Origin: Vesta saturnalis
Lineage: Eukaryota; Arthropoda; Insecta; Coleoptera; Lampyridae
Length of the DNA stretch: 64,000 bases
Reading direction: 5' to 3'
Assembly (NCBI GenBank): GCA_036346205.1
Contig: JARFJB010001910.1
Coordinates: 5,155,001-5,219,000, forward strand
The position numbers were made by a program, and so were the translations under genes. Of this stretch, positions 46,500 to 58,247 are shown one piece after another; positions within the stretch are counted from its first letter, which is position 1, and each line of letters starts with the position of its first letter. The notes beneath the pieces were generated by a model that was not told where the DNA came from, did no database searches, and worked only from the letters and a program-made list of their open reading frames with translations.

Positions 46500-49093
46500 C
46501 CCCTTGATGTACAAGGAACATATTTGTCCCACAACGTTATCAGCTGATATCTTTGTCAATTACCTGAGATGATTTGTTTTGATTGTTATTTAATGAGTCC
46601 TCATATATTTGTCTTTTTTTTGGTAGTTCATTTGCTCAATTCTGATTTCAGTTAGCCTGTAATAGCTGTAACATCGAGTCCATGCTGTCTGATCAGTGAT
46701 TTTCAGTTCATTATAATTTTTAAAGTATAATTGATTTTTGTAATATTTTGAAGATATTGTACTGACTGGTAAGTTTATTTTCTATAAATAATATCGACAT
46801 CTTGATTTTTTTGTATGAAAGTCCCTAAACCATCAAAAAATGAACGGGACACCGGTGTCCCAATGTACCTCAATGGTAACTTTTCATACCTAGTTTTTAA
46901 ATGGAAGAATTGGCATATGATTTTACTTTTCTGGTTTGAATCTCAATGAAAACACCTCTTTTTTTCTCTCTTTTCAGAATTATGCCTCATCCAGTAAGAG
47001 AATTTGCATTAAAGGAAGACGAATTTTTACAACTTCTCACAGCAGACGATAGTGATTATGAAGACGATTTGCTTCTGGATCAAGAAGATATTGAATTTCT
47101 AACTGCAGATGTTGAGGATGGTGTTGAAACAACTATGCTTGAGCCTCACCAACCGGCAAATGTAACTGTCTTACCTGAACCTATCCAACCAAGCACTTCA
47201 CAGGCAAGTAATGATTCGGTTGCAGTTATAATTGCCGGACCAGCTAGTTCAAATAACCGTAGAATACCTAACAATATTTTTAAATGTAAAAAAATATACA
47301 CAGCCCCAAAATTTTCCATGATGATCTCACATTTAAACACCGTAAGGTATTGGTATTTGAAAATAGTTCTGAGCTCCCAACCCCACTTGAAGTATTTCAA
47401 CCTGTTTGTGGTTTCGATGATCTAATAACTACAATTATATTGCCTGAGAGTATTAGATATGCTGAACAATGTGGTATTACATTCTCATCGAATTTGGAAG
47501 AGTTGAGAGCATTTTTCGGCATGAATTATATAATGAGCTACCACGTTCTACCATCACTAAGAGCTTACTGTTCCAGCGAGCCAGACATGAGTGTTCTATG
47601 CATTGCTTCAGTAATGCCCCTTCGAAGATTTTAGGAAATAAGGAAACATTTACATTTTTGCAATAATGAGGGCCAGCCAGCTCCTACTAGTACTGGATTT
47701 GATCGAGCATACAAAATGGGGATTCAAAATGTGGTGTCGGTGTGCTTCAAAAACAGGTTACCTTTTTGAAGCTGATGTATATACTGGAAAAAAATTATCT
47801 GGACCAGAGACAGGGCTAGGTGAATCCGTAGTATTGCAATTATCCAGATCTTTATCAGGCACTGGTGTTGAACTTTATTTTGATAATTTTTTCAACTCTC
47901 CTTCCCTGCAGAAACACATTGCTGATATTAGGGCCTGTGGTACAGTTCGAGCAAATAGGAAACACATGCCGAAAGAAATAATAACTGATGTAAACATGAA
48001 ACGCGAGGATATTTTCAAAGCAAGTGCTGATGACATCGCATTTGTCAAATAGATGGACAATAAACTAGTCTACTTATTGAGCAATTTCTTGTCACCAATT
48101 CCGACAAAAACAGTTACCTGCCGTCAAGCTGGATCTTCTGAAAGAATCACTGTAACTTGCCCAAATATGGTGTCTCAATATAATAATTTCATGGGTGGAG
48201 TCGATTTTATGGACCCAAAAACAGTGGTTTATGAAGTTGACCGTAAAGCAAGAATAAAATATTATCTCAGACTCGTGTTTGATCTCCTGGACATTAGCAT
48301 GAATAACGCGTACATTGTTTACAGTCAGCTACATGAAGAATAACATCATGAAGCAACCTTGTTGACAAGTTTAGAATTCAGACAAAATGTGGCAAGAGCT
48401 TTAATTAGGAACTATTCTTCTCGAAAACGTGCCTCAGCCACAGTAATAACAACTCAGAGAAGAAGAAAAATGTTAACAAAACCCACTCCGCCAACTCACA
48501 CTATGGTCAAAGCAGAACAAAAAAGATGTGTCCAATGTGCTCAGAATAAGATAGAGAACAGAACAACAAATGCTAACAATGTAATGTCCATCTTTGCTTT
48601 ACATCAAACATAAACTGCTTTATTTCATACCATTCAGCCTAAAGAGGCCTACATAGGTACAAATCTCAGCTGGTCAGAGCACTCAGTTTGTGATCCGTAA
48701 AAACACGGGTTCTATTGTCATGAATCATGATTCTGAGTGTTATTTGTACTTTTCGTTTCATTTTTTTTTTGTTTTACCTCTCTTTTTTTACTTATTTGAT
48801 AATCAATTAGATTCATTTATTAAAAATGTATAAAGAAGACTCCACTTTCTTATTAATTTAGTTATTTTTTAGCACTCTGAAGGGAAAAACATGTAAAACA
48901 CGCTAACTGACAATATAAGAATATGAGTGTTAATTTGCTACCTTTAAGGTACATAGGGACAAATATGTCCCCGCTCGGAAAACAGCTTTCCCGTTTTTTT
49001 TTTGAAAATCTGTGTTCATATTCGTTTTATTTGGTCAGAAAACACCAAAATACCAAGGTTTTACCAAGCCGTTTTCTTATGTACCTGAAAGGG
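46500..49093 (+). mobile_element. piggyBac element 2 with TTAA target duplication
   Basis: The element starts CCCCTTGATGTAC at 46500 right after TTAA (46496-46499) and ends GTACCTGAAAGGG at 49093 right before TTAA (49094-49097). The terminal ~15 bp are imperfect inverted repeats (CCC-CTT...GTAC). A second inverted pair, GGAACATATTTGTCCC near 46515 and GGGACAAATATGTCCC near 48957, lies inside the ends. Length 2594 bp fits the family. A GTAAGT donor near 46769 and a TTTTCAG acceptor at 46977 suggest an intron in the 5' leader. Confidence 0.88.
46983..48640 (+). pseudogene. piggyBac transposase 2 with catalytic-core deletion
   Basis: The ATG at 46983 gives MPHPVREFALKEDEFLQLLT and an acidic leader. 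The frame shifts near 47340 to NSSELPTPLEVFQPVCGFDD and SSNLEELRAFFGMNYIMSYH, with a stop after RRF at 47634. The line then jumps from HFCNNEGQPAPTSTGFDRAY (about 47650-47720, shifted) directly to KWGFKMWCRCASKTGYLFEA, so the roughly 80 residues that normally hold the first catalytic Asp (the DExMVPF region present in copies 1 and 3) are missing. Downstream VELYFDNFF, RACGTVRANRKHMP, GGVDFMD and RKARIKYYLRLVFDLLDIS are well kept, with stops at 48050 and 48341. The cysteine tail KRCVQCAQNK and, one frame over, QCNVHLCF completes it. Confidence 0.9.
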
Positions 49094-49097
49094 TTAA

Positions 49098-50284
49098 CAG
49101 ATTTAAGAGTATTCATCAACTTTAAATAATCATGTTAGTAGATAATAAATATGTATAATGGTGTTTAACTTGTTGATTTAGGAAATAAAACGCTATTTTA
49201 TCCCCTGTTTTGTGATCATAGAAACGGACTTATACTCTAGCGAGTACAAAAATAAATTTTGTGAACACGTCTATGCGATTTTTATTCCTTCACGTAAATA
49301 TACTTATACTCTGTTTCATCTTACTTTGCATTAGAGCAGGCCAAATCTAAGAATAGTGTGTGTAGCACTGCCAAAAAAGCAAAAAGTTACTACCGTAGAT
49401 TAACTTTGGAAAATTGTTGGTTAAATCTTTAAAATAAAACTAATGCAGCGTTGCAACATAGTTTTTCATGCTATTTAGACTTTGCACGAAAACCGTTGAA
49501 TCTCGAGTGATCCATTAAAATAACAAGTAAATTTTAGCCTTCAGACCTTGAACGTCTACTGCCTACATAAAACGGAAATTTTACAATCTTTACATTGTTC
49601 ATAAATGACAACATTGTGTCTTATCTAATACAACGAGATGTTTTCGCACGTACTTGAAATATATGCGACACCATTACGATAAGTTCCCATTATTTATTCC
49701 CGTTGTATTATATTTCAAGTGCTTATATCACCTTAAAATTTGCAATTTTGTACTCTTTGCGATGAATTTTGGCGTTTAAATTACTAACAAAGGTCGTTCA
49801 AAATTTTGGATTGCCGCTTCTTGTCAAAAAATAGTACTATTATTCTACCATATATCCAACAATATTGATAAGTGTTCAATCTCAAATTGAATAGGACCTG
49901 ATCATTTTGCAATCATTAATAATAGTTCAGTTAAATAGCAAATTTCATAATTATAGTTTAGCATAAAGAAATTGTAACATAAACATTAGTCAGCAGTAGG
50001 TCAATAATATGAAGAACGCAACGTAGCACAATGTAATAATATTTTTGCACTTCGTGGATTAAAAGTACTATTTGGTTCCCTCATTTCGGGGACTGAAGTG
50101 TTATTTTTAATCTCTAGGGATTAAAAAATAATTTAATCTTGTTATGGCATTGAAACATCTGGGATTTTAAAAATAACTCATAAATTTCATTAGCCTTGAA
50201 TAGTGTAGCTTCTTTGTCAAAGTGACTTTTCTAATAATTTAAATTTATCGCAGATGTAATATTTTAATTTTCAGAAAATAATAT
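49098..50284. other. unassigned AT-rich DNA
   Basis: No coding feature. TTGCACTTCGTGGA at 50045 is repeated inverted near 52970, outside the two ends of the Penelope element, and may mark a larger repeat around it. Confidence 0.45.
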
Positions 50285-50352
50285 AATTATATCTATTATT
50301 AATAAAATACTTATCTTTTTTGGGATTTTTTAATGGTGTACTTTAAATTATA

Positions 50353-50400
50353 CAATCTAAACGTTTCGATAACACTTACAGTTATCTTCGTCAGTAGTAA
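50353..50400 (-). ncRNA. hammerhead ribozyme-like motif, Penelope C 3' pLTR
   Basis: The minus strand has helix I CTA with TAG, core CTGACGA, an extra A, helix II GATAAC/GTTATC with loop TGTAAGT, GAAA, and a four-base helix III ACGT followed by T as the predicted cleavage base. It lies downstream of the GIY-YIG codons in the same sense. Confidence 0.8.
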
Positions 50401-50980
50401 TGTTTGATAAAAATTGTTAAAGATATAGTAAACAATTTTGTCAAATTTGAAAAATTCAAACATAAACATAAGCCTGCTATTAATATAACAGTTTGAGAAA
50501 CGTATAAGCCAACTATAAAATTGTAGTAAAGAATAACTAGGTCATTAAAATTAAATATTGTTAAACTGCCTCAAAGATGACAAACCAGAACACTCTCTAC
50601 GACGAAAGCTAACAATGAAATTTGCCAGCCAAAAAACACATTTAACAAAATTTAATCGAGTTATGATGTAAGTGTAAAGTTGTGAAAAACTTCAATTTTA
50701 AAATAATAGAAGCATTCACAAATCCAAACATTACATCAAAAAATAACCCAGTTAAATCTAACAAAGAGATATCTTTATCAATAATTGGAAGTGTTATTAA
50801 CAATGAAAAGCACAATGCAGAACGTTCTTTGTAATTTTTAATTTCAATTTAATTTCAACTACTTATGTTAAATTATAGTGCTGTGGAAATTTAACATATA
50901 ATTGGTAAAGCATTTGCTTCAAGGTCTAGGAAAAACACAGCAAAAACCTAGACATACCAAAAGTTGAAAACAAATTAAAA

Positions 50981-52818
50981 TCAAGACGTATCATTATGCT
51001 CTTTTTTAATTATAAGATGCCAAAACCTATTTAAACGGAGATTTTCTTCTTGTCTATTAAAATTATTCGGGTGTTTATATATTTCAATAGCTTCACGTTG
51101 CAAACGAACATAATAATGGGTTTGTCTTGACAATATTTTCATATTGTCAAATTGAATGTCATGATTTAGATTATTCAGGGCATGGTCAGCCACAGCAGAC
51201 TTCTCTGGTTGACCCTGTAACAACCTTTTTTTTGTGGTTGTACAAAAAAAATACGTTAATCTAAAATCATTAATTTATTTGGCATAATATTAGAAAAGTT
51301 TTAATTATTATTATGTAGAATTGAAAACTGGCAACTTAAATTGCATTTTCTAGAACAAATCTTTTGGGTGTAATATTACATAAATAGTTTTAGTTCCCTT
51401 TCTTAAAAAATTGGATTTATATTATTGTATTCGCGCAAGCGTGAATATTATATATACTTGAGTTATGCAGAAAGCTTTTGGTAATTCAGTTAATGCTGAC
51501 TGTTAACAGCATTAAGAATGATTTTTACTTAATTTTTTATATAGTGTGCCATCATATTTTGATGGTAAGTTTGTTTTTTCTCATTATATTTTAGCTAAAG
51601 CCTTTGCTTTTTAGGCACACAAATTTTTTTACCACATTATTTTTGGTGGTACATTATCACATTATTTTTTTTCCACATTACCACATTATTTTTTTGTTAA
51701 TTACTCACTTTTAAGTACGCCTCTTTTTATTCATTGAACTTGTATTCGTAATAATCTTTAATGGGAAGAATACAATACGTATTGGATTGAAAATTTCTAC
51801 AAACACATAGTTAATCGAGTTATTACAAGACTCGCAAGGATGTTGTGAAACGCTATCTTACTAGTTGACATTTCCGTATCCAAAAGAACACTGGAACCAT
51901 TATACAGAGGTATTTATATAGTAGTGAATTTTTAGTTTTTAAGCTTAGCTTTAAAAACCTTTTTTCTTTCTCTCCTTATTATCCATAAATTTGGTAATAA
52001 ACTTTATTGCATATTGTTAATTTTTGTTATTTATCCAAAATTGTTATTATTATTACAATTTACCGATTTAGGTAGTACAACCCAATCTACAAAATCTCAT
52101 ATGTTCTTTGCGTCTTGTATCAAAGCTACGTTTTGTGGTCCCGATGTATACTTTTCCACATGAACAAGATAACTTATACACTCCGGAAGATGATAAAGGG
52201 TTTGACACATCTTTAGGTGATCTTAAATGTTCTTTAATTTTTCTTGTAGGTTTAAAAATAGTCCTAATGCCATATTTGATTAGGTTTTTTTCAATTCTAT
52301 TTGTAACATTAGCTATAAAAGGAAGAAAAGCAGTACCAACATTAAGAACTGGTTTTTCTTTAAGGTTACGCCTAGAAGGTGTAATAACATTATTAATATC
52401 TGTAAGTGAATATCCATTATCTTGTAAGGATTTTCTTAAATATTTATATTCATCATTCAAAAATTCAGGGTCACAAATTCGTTTTGCTCGATCTACTAAA
52501 GATTTAATTACACTAATTTTTTTATTTTTTATTTATTTTTTTTTACGTGGATGGTGGTTGGATAATTTATGAAGGTATCTATCAGTGTGTGTCGGCTTTC
52601 TGTAAACCTTAAAAGATAGTGAATTATTATTTTTTAGATATTAATATGTCAAGAAATGGTAAACTTCCATTAGTTTCTTTTTCCATGGTAAACTGAATAC
52701 TAGGATGTATACCATTTATAAAAACCAAAAACTCATGCAGTGCTTCTTCTCCATGTCTCCAAATAACAAATGTGTCATCTACATAATTGTTTACTACATC
52801 TTTAACAATTTTTATCAA
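50981..52818 (-). pseudogene. Penelope-like reverse transcriptase-GIY-YIG protein, interrupted
   Basis: From 52818 the minus strand reads VVNNYVDDTFVIWRHGEEAL (RT motif C, YVDD intact) and GSLPFLDILISKK, shifts to VYRKPTHTDRYLHKLSNHHP near 52590-52540 (the Penelope RT thumb signature), then 52460-52085 gives the linker and SGVYKLSCSCGKVYIGTTKR then SFDTRRKEH, the GIY-YIG core. An insertion interrupts the frame at 52083. The frame resumes at 51223 with KSAVADHALNNLNHDIQFDN and REAIEIYKHPNNFNRQEENL to the stop at 50981. The amino half of the RT is absent: coding sequence starts directly beside the inverted pLTR. Confidence 0.88.
51236..52083. mobile_element. unclassified ~850-bp insertion in Penelope C
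   Basis: It separates KEHMRFCRLG from QPEKSAVADH in the endonuclease domain. The edges share a short inverted GGTTGTAC/GTACAACC. No coding sequence or longer terminal repeat was found, so the type of element is unknown. Confidence 0.55.
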
Positions 52819-52820
52819 AC

Positions 52821-52870
52821 ATTACTACTGACGAAGATAACTGTAAGTGTTATCGAAACGTTTAGATTGT
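52821..52870 (+). ncRNA. hammerhead ribozyme-like motif, Penelope C inverted pLTR
   Basis: CTGACGA 52828-52834, extra A 52835, helix II GATAAC (52836-52841) with GTTATC (52849-52854), GAAA 52855-52858, helix III ACGT 52858-52861, predicted cleavage after T52862, helix I CTA (52825-52827) with TAG (52863-52865). Identical to the opposite-strand copy at 50353-50400 in the core. Confidence 0.8.
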
Positions 52871-52933
52871 ATAATTTAAAGTACACCATTAAAAAATCCC
52901 AAAAAAGATAAGTATTTTATTATGAGTGTTAAT

Positions 52934-53163
52934 GGTGAAAGTTTACATTTTCATATATCTATTATTACTCCACGAAGTGCAATAAATAGTGTAGATACCA
53001 CGGGATTGAAGTTCCTTAATCCCTTGAATATTCGCAGGATTAAATGAGTCGCTTCAATCCCTTGTTTTCCAATATACTATTATGCGTCACATTAAATTGC
53101 AATTGTTTATTTTTTGTAAATAGTACAGTCGGATATGGAAATGTAAACTTTCACCATTATTAC
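52934..53163. mobile_element. ~230-bp MITE-like hairpin between two pLTR copies
   Basis: GGTGAAAGTTTACATTTTCA at 52934 is inverted at 53139-53160 (TGGAAATGTAAACTTTCACC). The centre holds CCACGGGATTGAAG and the CCACGAAGTGCAA block that recurs inverted at 50045. Non-coding. Confidence 0.65.
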
Positions 53164-53285
53164 ACATAATAAAATACTTATCTTTTTTGGTTTGTTTTTT
53201 AAATGGCGTATTTGTATATTATACAATCTAAACGTTTCGATAACACTTCTTCGTCAGTAGTAAATTATCTATTAAAGTTGTTAAT

Positions 53286-54149
53286 TACTCACAGGTTGCA
53301 AGGACCACTCTACAATCGGTACAGGTGTACCCCTTGCATCCCCAACACATTTAGTCTCAAATAACCAGAGATTAAAGATGGTCCTTCGAGCCACCGACAT
53401 CGACAATCAGTGAAATTAAACATGGTCCTTTGAGCCACCAGCATAACCCTAGATTAAACAATAAGGGTTCCAAGATTAAAGGAGTGCGGGGGACCCTTGG
53501 ACCTCGCTGTATAGCACTGATATAAATTTAACGTATTAATTTCTTTTCCGTTTCCTAATGCTTCGCCACTACTTTTCTTAGGAACTAAAAATATGTGATG
53601 CTTCAATTTGGACATCCCTATTCGTGGATTTCCATATGTCTTTTCATACTTGGAAACGACTGAAAATTCAAAGGAACTAGAAAGGTGGGAAATAAGTGCA
53701 TATCTTTAAATAGTTGGAAGGAAAAGTCTATTGATAACAGATCATGGGATCATGGGAACATTTTTAGAATTAGATAATCTCTCTTGGGTTAATATACTCG
53801 TACATGCGTTCGTTGTAATAACATTTATTGAAACATTACTTCCCATTATTTTGAATATTTATATAAACATTTCTGGTTACGGTCTTTGTGTGTAACCACG
53901 GTATTAAAATACCGTGTGTGTAACATAATTTATTCACGTACTCATCTACTTTGATAATCACCATTATGAATTTATTAATAATGGATTAATTACAAATTTT
54001 ACAACCCATATTGTATTTTTGGATCTCTAATTCTCATTCTTAAAGAAACTATTTTTTTTCGAAAACAGTTACATGTAACTAAATTTTGAAGAAAATGGCA
54101 TATTCTTCAATTCCCGCGCTGATGCTCACGACCTAACTTGACAATTGAT
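53286..54149. other. unassigned DNA with a short tandem repeat
   Basis: 53369-53400 and 53413-53444 are two copies of a block with ATGGTCCTT and GAGCCACC about 44 bp apart. This could be leader sequence of an LTR element, but no coding sequence confirms it. Confidence 0.4.
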
Positions 54150-54506
54150 CTAACAAATTTCATTCAGAGTTCAGCAATTCTTGCATAACAAAAAAATACA
54201 TCTTGTTTTACTTTTCTTTGAAGCTTCAGAATTCTGGAATTCTGAAGTTCATTGCTAAATTGTGGAGCATTGTCAGAACGTACTATTTCGCAAATACCAT
54301 AACGGGAAAAAAATTCGTTTACCTTTCCAATAATTACTGATTCTGTCATACGTAAAAATTTTGAATAATATTCGGTTATTATTACGTACCAAATGTCGTT
54401 GCATTTGTGTAAGTCCAAAGCGGCTTTTTGCCAAGGTCTTTCAGGAATGTATCGACTATCATAGGTTATTTGGGATTTATTTTATGTTTTATACATTGCG
54501 GACAAT

Positions 54507-54787
54507 GGGGTACGGACGATTGGTCCCCGGACAATTTGTCTCCGGACAATTGGTATCGGACAATTCGTACCGGCGACATTTCGTACCCGGACAATTCGTC
54601 CCCAAGTAAGAAAAACCAAGGAAGATTACACCTACTCCAAATATTTGACGATTTATCAAGTTAATAGCATAAATAGTGTAACCCTAATTACCCATGTTGT
54701 TAAGAGAAAAGACAACATATTAATAATACATATATAATGACACGGCGTTTCCGTAATTACTAAGTATAATTATCCTCTTTCACTTAC

Positions 54788-54832
<45 letters not shown>

Positions 54833-55091
54833 TTTTTTCACGTTACCAAGTATTTCAATTCAAAAATGTGGTTTTATATTTTCAAAAACAGTTTATTTAA
54901 TAAGATATTAGATATACATTAAATAATGTATGTAATGTAATGTATGACTAGGTGTAATCTTCCTTGATTTTTCTTACTTGGGGACGAATTGTCCGGGTAC
55001 GAAATGTCGCCGGAACGAATTGTCCGGGGACGAATTGTCCGATACCAATTGTCCGGAGACAAATTGTCTGGGGACCAATTGTCCGTAACCC
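54507..55091. mobile_element. 585-bp Foldback/MULE-like element with GGACAATT-built arms and 9-bp target duplication
   Basis: GCGGACAAT occurs at 54498-54506 and again at 55092-55100, directly flanking the element. The tips are GGGGTACGGAC and, inverted, GGGTTACGGAC. Arms of about 125 bp are made of irregular GGACAATTNGTCC-like units (for example GGTCCCCGGACAATTTGTCT) and end with GGAAGATTACACCTA. The interior is AT-rich with a (TA)n tract and no coding sequence. Long arms of short subrepeats plus a 9-bp duplication are the hallmarks of Foldback elements, which are related to the Mutator superfamily. Confidence 0.85.
54788..54838. repeat. (TA)n microsatellite
   Basis: About 50 bases of mostly TA inside the Foldback-like element. 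Confidence 0.9.
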
Positions 55092-58000
55092 GCGGACAAT
55101 TTCATAATAGGTTTTCAATTTGAATAGAAGGACCTAACCATCAAACTGAAGTTTTAGCCCGTTTCGAAGTTTTACAACTCCAAAATGCCCATGGTCAACC
55201 GCAGTGATTGGGGAATCACGATTCTTGAATTACGCATTAAAATTCCTCAGAAAAGGAAAAATTAAGCTGGTATTGATAATAGAATAGTAGTTCGTCTTGT
55301 AATTTATTTTTGTTTGACCAACCGGTATTGATATAATTTTCAATTTTAATCAAAATGGAATTGGAATTTTGCTCAGCTGGAATTTGTTCTAGAAGGTAAG
55401 ATTTTACATAAATTGATTGTAAAACTAGGTGAATGTGAGATTCAGTTTCAGACTCGAATTCGTCTGATTCCGGTATCTTAATATTTTCGGAAAAATTTCG
55501 CGATAACGTATCCGCTATAGCAAGATCTTTTCCCCGAGAATAATATATTTTATAATTGTAACGCATTAAACGTATTCAAAGTGTTGTAAGCGCGGTGTTA
55601 ATTCGTCAATTGGTTTAGTCTGTAGTAAGGGTATGTGATCAGTTTGGAGAAAAACCGATGGCCAACTGGTGACATTCAGAAAATTTATCGGTTCACCATG
55701 TTAGAGCTATGGCTTCTCTTTAAATTTGCGCATACCTTTTTTCCGGTTCAGACAGTGATCTTGACGCGTATGCGACAACTTCTGTTATTATGTCAGAAGT
55801 TTGCACTAAACATGTTCCGATACCAAATGATGAAGCATCGGCTTGAATTGAAATTTGTTTAGAGGGGTCATAATACGTTAAGGTAGGACGATCAGAAAGT
55901 ATTTTTTAGATTTTTCTTGTGAAATGCCCCAAACGAAGCTAACATCCTTGAACAGAAATCTGCTTGAGAAATCTAATATATTGCAAAACTTGTTTTCTGT
56001 TCTTTGGTTCTGGAAACTCACAAATGGGACGTATTCGTTCCTGATCTATGGAAATTCCAGTGTGATATATTTTATGACCGAAAAAGTAAAAGACTGAACC
56101 CCAAATGCATTTTTGTTTGAAGTTATTCAATTCTTTTTAAAACCTCATACAAAATGGCATTGTTCGATTGTAGGATCATGAATTAAGATATCGTCGATAT
56201 GACTAACTACGCCCCTAAGATTTTATTAAGGCAAGAAAAGTATTCAGGAGCGCACGTTACTCCAAAGCGTGATCGTTTAAAGAAAAATCTACCAAGCAGC
56301 GTAATAAAAGTAAGCAAGAGTTGGGAATTTTTTGCTTATTTAATTTGATGAAAACCTGAATATGTGTCTAGTTTTGAAAAATATTTTGAGCCCGAAACGT
56401 TTGCTAAAATGCTTTCAACCTTCTCTATGGGATAATGAGCTCTTAAAACAGATTTTTTAAAGATGGTGTAGTCGACGCAAAGCCTGATTTCATTATTTTT
56501 TTGAACCATTGCAATGGGGCTAACCCAGTCAGTAGGATGTAATCTAACGAACTCTTCATTTAAGGATTTGAGAAGAGGTGCAGGGACAACTTTTGGTATT
56601 GATTGAATAAATGATTGTGCATTTTCAACTAAATTTCATTTCCAATTCAGTTTTAAATTTTCCTATGCTACTGAATATTTTAAGAAATGTGGATACAATC
56701 TGTTTTTTAATTGACCTTTAACTTTAAATATCTGGTCTTCTCAATACTGGTTTTGTTTGCCAATTATATAAACCTCAGTATTAAACATTTGTTCTTTATA
56801 CTTTAAAGTAACCTAATTGTCCCAAGAACCGACAACTTAAGCCAGACGGGCCGGTTACAATGCGGTTAGATGGCTTAATATCTCTAATTAACTCCGAAGT
56901 AATGATTTTTTTTGGAAGGCAACTAATATCCGCATCACAATCAATTATAGGGTCAATATTTTTATTTAATCTAGAAACCAATACTGAGTTGACCCACTCC
57001 TTGGAATCCACATGATAAATTGCATGGTCAATTTTAATGGATTCCAAGCAATCGTCGTCTTCGATATCTGGTTCTTCTTCAGAAGAATCATATCCTGAGA
57101 TATATTTGTTTTCTAAATCTAAAGCATCATCAATTTGTAAGGATCTGACCTGGTTAATTTTCTTGCAGACAGAAGCCCAGTGACCTTTCATCTAGCATTT
57201 CTTACAAGCAAACTGGTTGATAGGACATATCACTCTAGAATGTGACTGCAGACAATTTTGCGCACTTAAGTTGTCCGTAGCTTGTACACTACCAATTTGT
57301 TTGTGAGATCTTTATTTTATAAAGCCTGTAACTCTGCTTGTTTTGCTTCAAATGTACACTGTGGCAATGTCAGAGTTTCTCTTATTTGAAGTTTTTGTAT
57401 CTAACAACCTACCACAATTATATCCCATATTAATTCCTCTTTAATTTGAGCATAATCACAATACTCAGCTACAGTACCTAAGCTGGTTATAAAAAAGTTT
57501 ACTGATTTCTCCAGGTTTTTGAACTCTCTAATTAAATTTGAATTATTCAAAAATTATATTTCTGCGTGAAATAAATAATTTGTCAAACTTCTCTAAAGCA
57601 TCTCGATATGAGCCCAGCGGATACACAGTTATTACTCTAATTCATATCCCATTATATACATTAACATGTCAATTTTTTCATCATCTGGTTTAGAGGTTTG
57701 GAATTCAAGCCAGACACGGACATATATCTCTCAAACCGCTTCCTTCAAGCTGGCCTCACGGTTGGCATTAAAAATTAAAATTTTCTGGGGGTGTGACATT
57801 AATAGATGATAGTATCTGAACCTGCGCAGTAGTCACTGTAGGTGAAGGAATATTTGAAGCTTCTGTAGTCATTTTGCGTGATTTCAACACTCGATTACTT
57901 TATTTTCTTAAACTTTCGCACACTATTTTATACTGTGTTATCATGTTTTTATGTCTATGACTTCAACACGGTCTTGAGAATACTTTGACACGTATCCGAT

Positions 58001-58191
58001 TATCTCACGGATTTATATTGGCGTTACGACTAAGCTTATGTACTATTAACTCGCAAAGACCACCTAGCTGCCACCATGTTTTGTTAGGGTTCTTTTAAAT
58101 AAGTCCTTTTTGCGTATTTATTTATAAAATAAATAAATTCGCGACAGTGACATTTTTCATAACCTAGTAACTAACACAACAGAATGTATGC

Positions 58192-58196
<5 letters not shown>

Positions 58197-58246
<50 letters not shown>
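58197..58246. repeat. (TA)n microsatellite
   Basis: About 50 bases of TA between the gypsy remnant and the tRNA-like repeat. Confidence 0.95.

Positions 58247-58247
<1 letters not shown>

Larger units (their letters stand above)
50285..53285 (-). mobile_element. Penelope-like element C, 5'-truncated, with inverted pLTRs
   Basis: pLTR copies lie at about 50285-50415 (minus sense), 52805-52920 (plus sense) and 53165-53285 (minus sense, decayed), sharing AATAAAATACTTATCTTTTT, TTATACAATCTAAACGTTTC and the hammerhead-like core. The RT and GIY-YIG frames lie on the minus strand between the first two. An 850-bp insertion (51236-52083) and a small MITE (52934-53163) are secondary. Confidence 0.85.
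54164..57872 (-). pseudogene. Ty3/gypsy gag-pol remnant
   Basis: Minus strand from an ATG at 57872 (MTTEASNIPSPTVTTAQVQI). The zinc knuckle has CKKC, stop, KGHWASVC near 57210-57165. Protease: PIIDCDADISCLPKK (56940-56890) where the DTGA active site is decayed to DADIS. RT: GVVSHIDDILIHDPT near 56210 (YxDD as HIDD), then FFGHKIYHTGISIDQERIRP, ICEFPEPKNRKQV. RNase H: IQADASSFGIGTCLVQTS near 55850 and TDHIPLLQTKPIDELTPRLQ near 55620, then YSRGKDLAIADTLSR. Integrase: CPQC near 54490 and DIWYVIITEYYSKFLRMTES, GICEIVRSDNAPQFSNE (54418-54164). Stops and shifts are numerous. The Foldback-like element at 54507-55091 sits inside the integrase zinc-binding region. Confidence 0.85.
54150..58196 (-). mobile_element. 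degenerate Ty3/gypsy retrotransposon
   Basis: Gag, protease, RT, RNase H and integrase remnants follow in gypsy order on the minus strand. Upstream of gag (minus sense) lies TGGTGGCAGC near 58060-58072, a possible primer-binding region, and beyond it the end of a possible LTR (CCCTAACA near 58085). The LTR is broken by the (AT)n tract at 58197. A 3' LTR was not identified. Confidence 0.75.

Noticed and set aside
52108..52572. 154-codon plus-strand frame
   Set aside because: Antisense to the Penelope GIY-YIG region.
53364..53445. Possible riboswitch or satellite from the repeated GGTCCTT...GAGCCACC block
   Set aside because: Only two copies and no consistent fold; left as a short tandem repeat in unassigned DNA.
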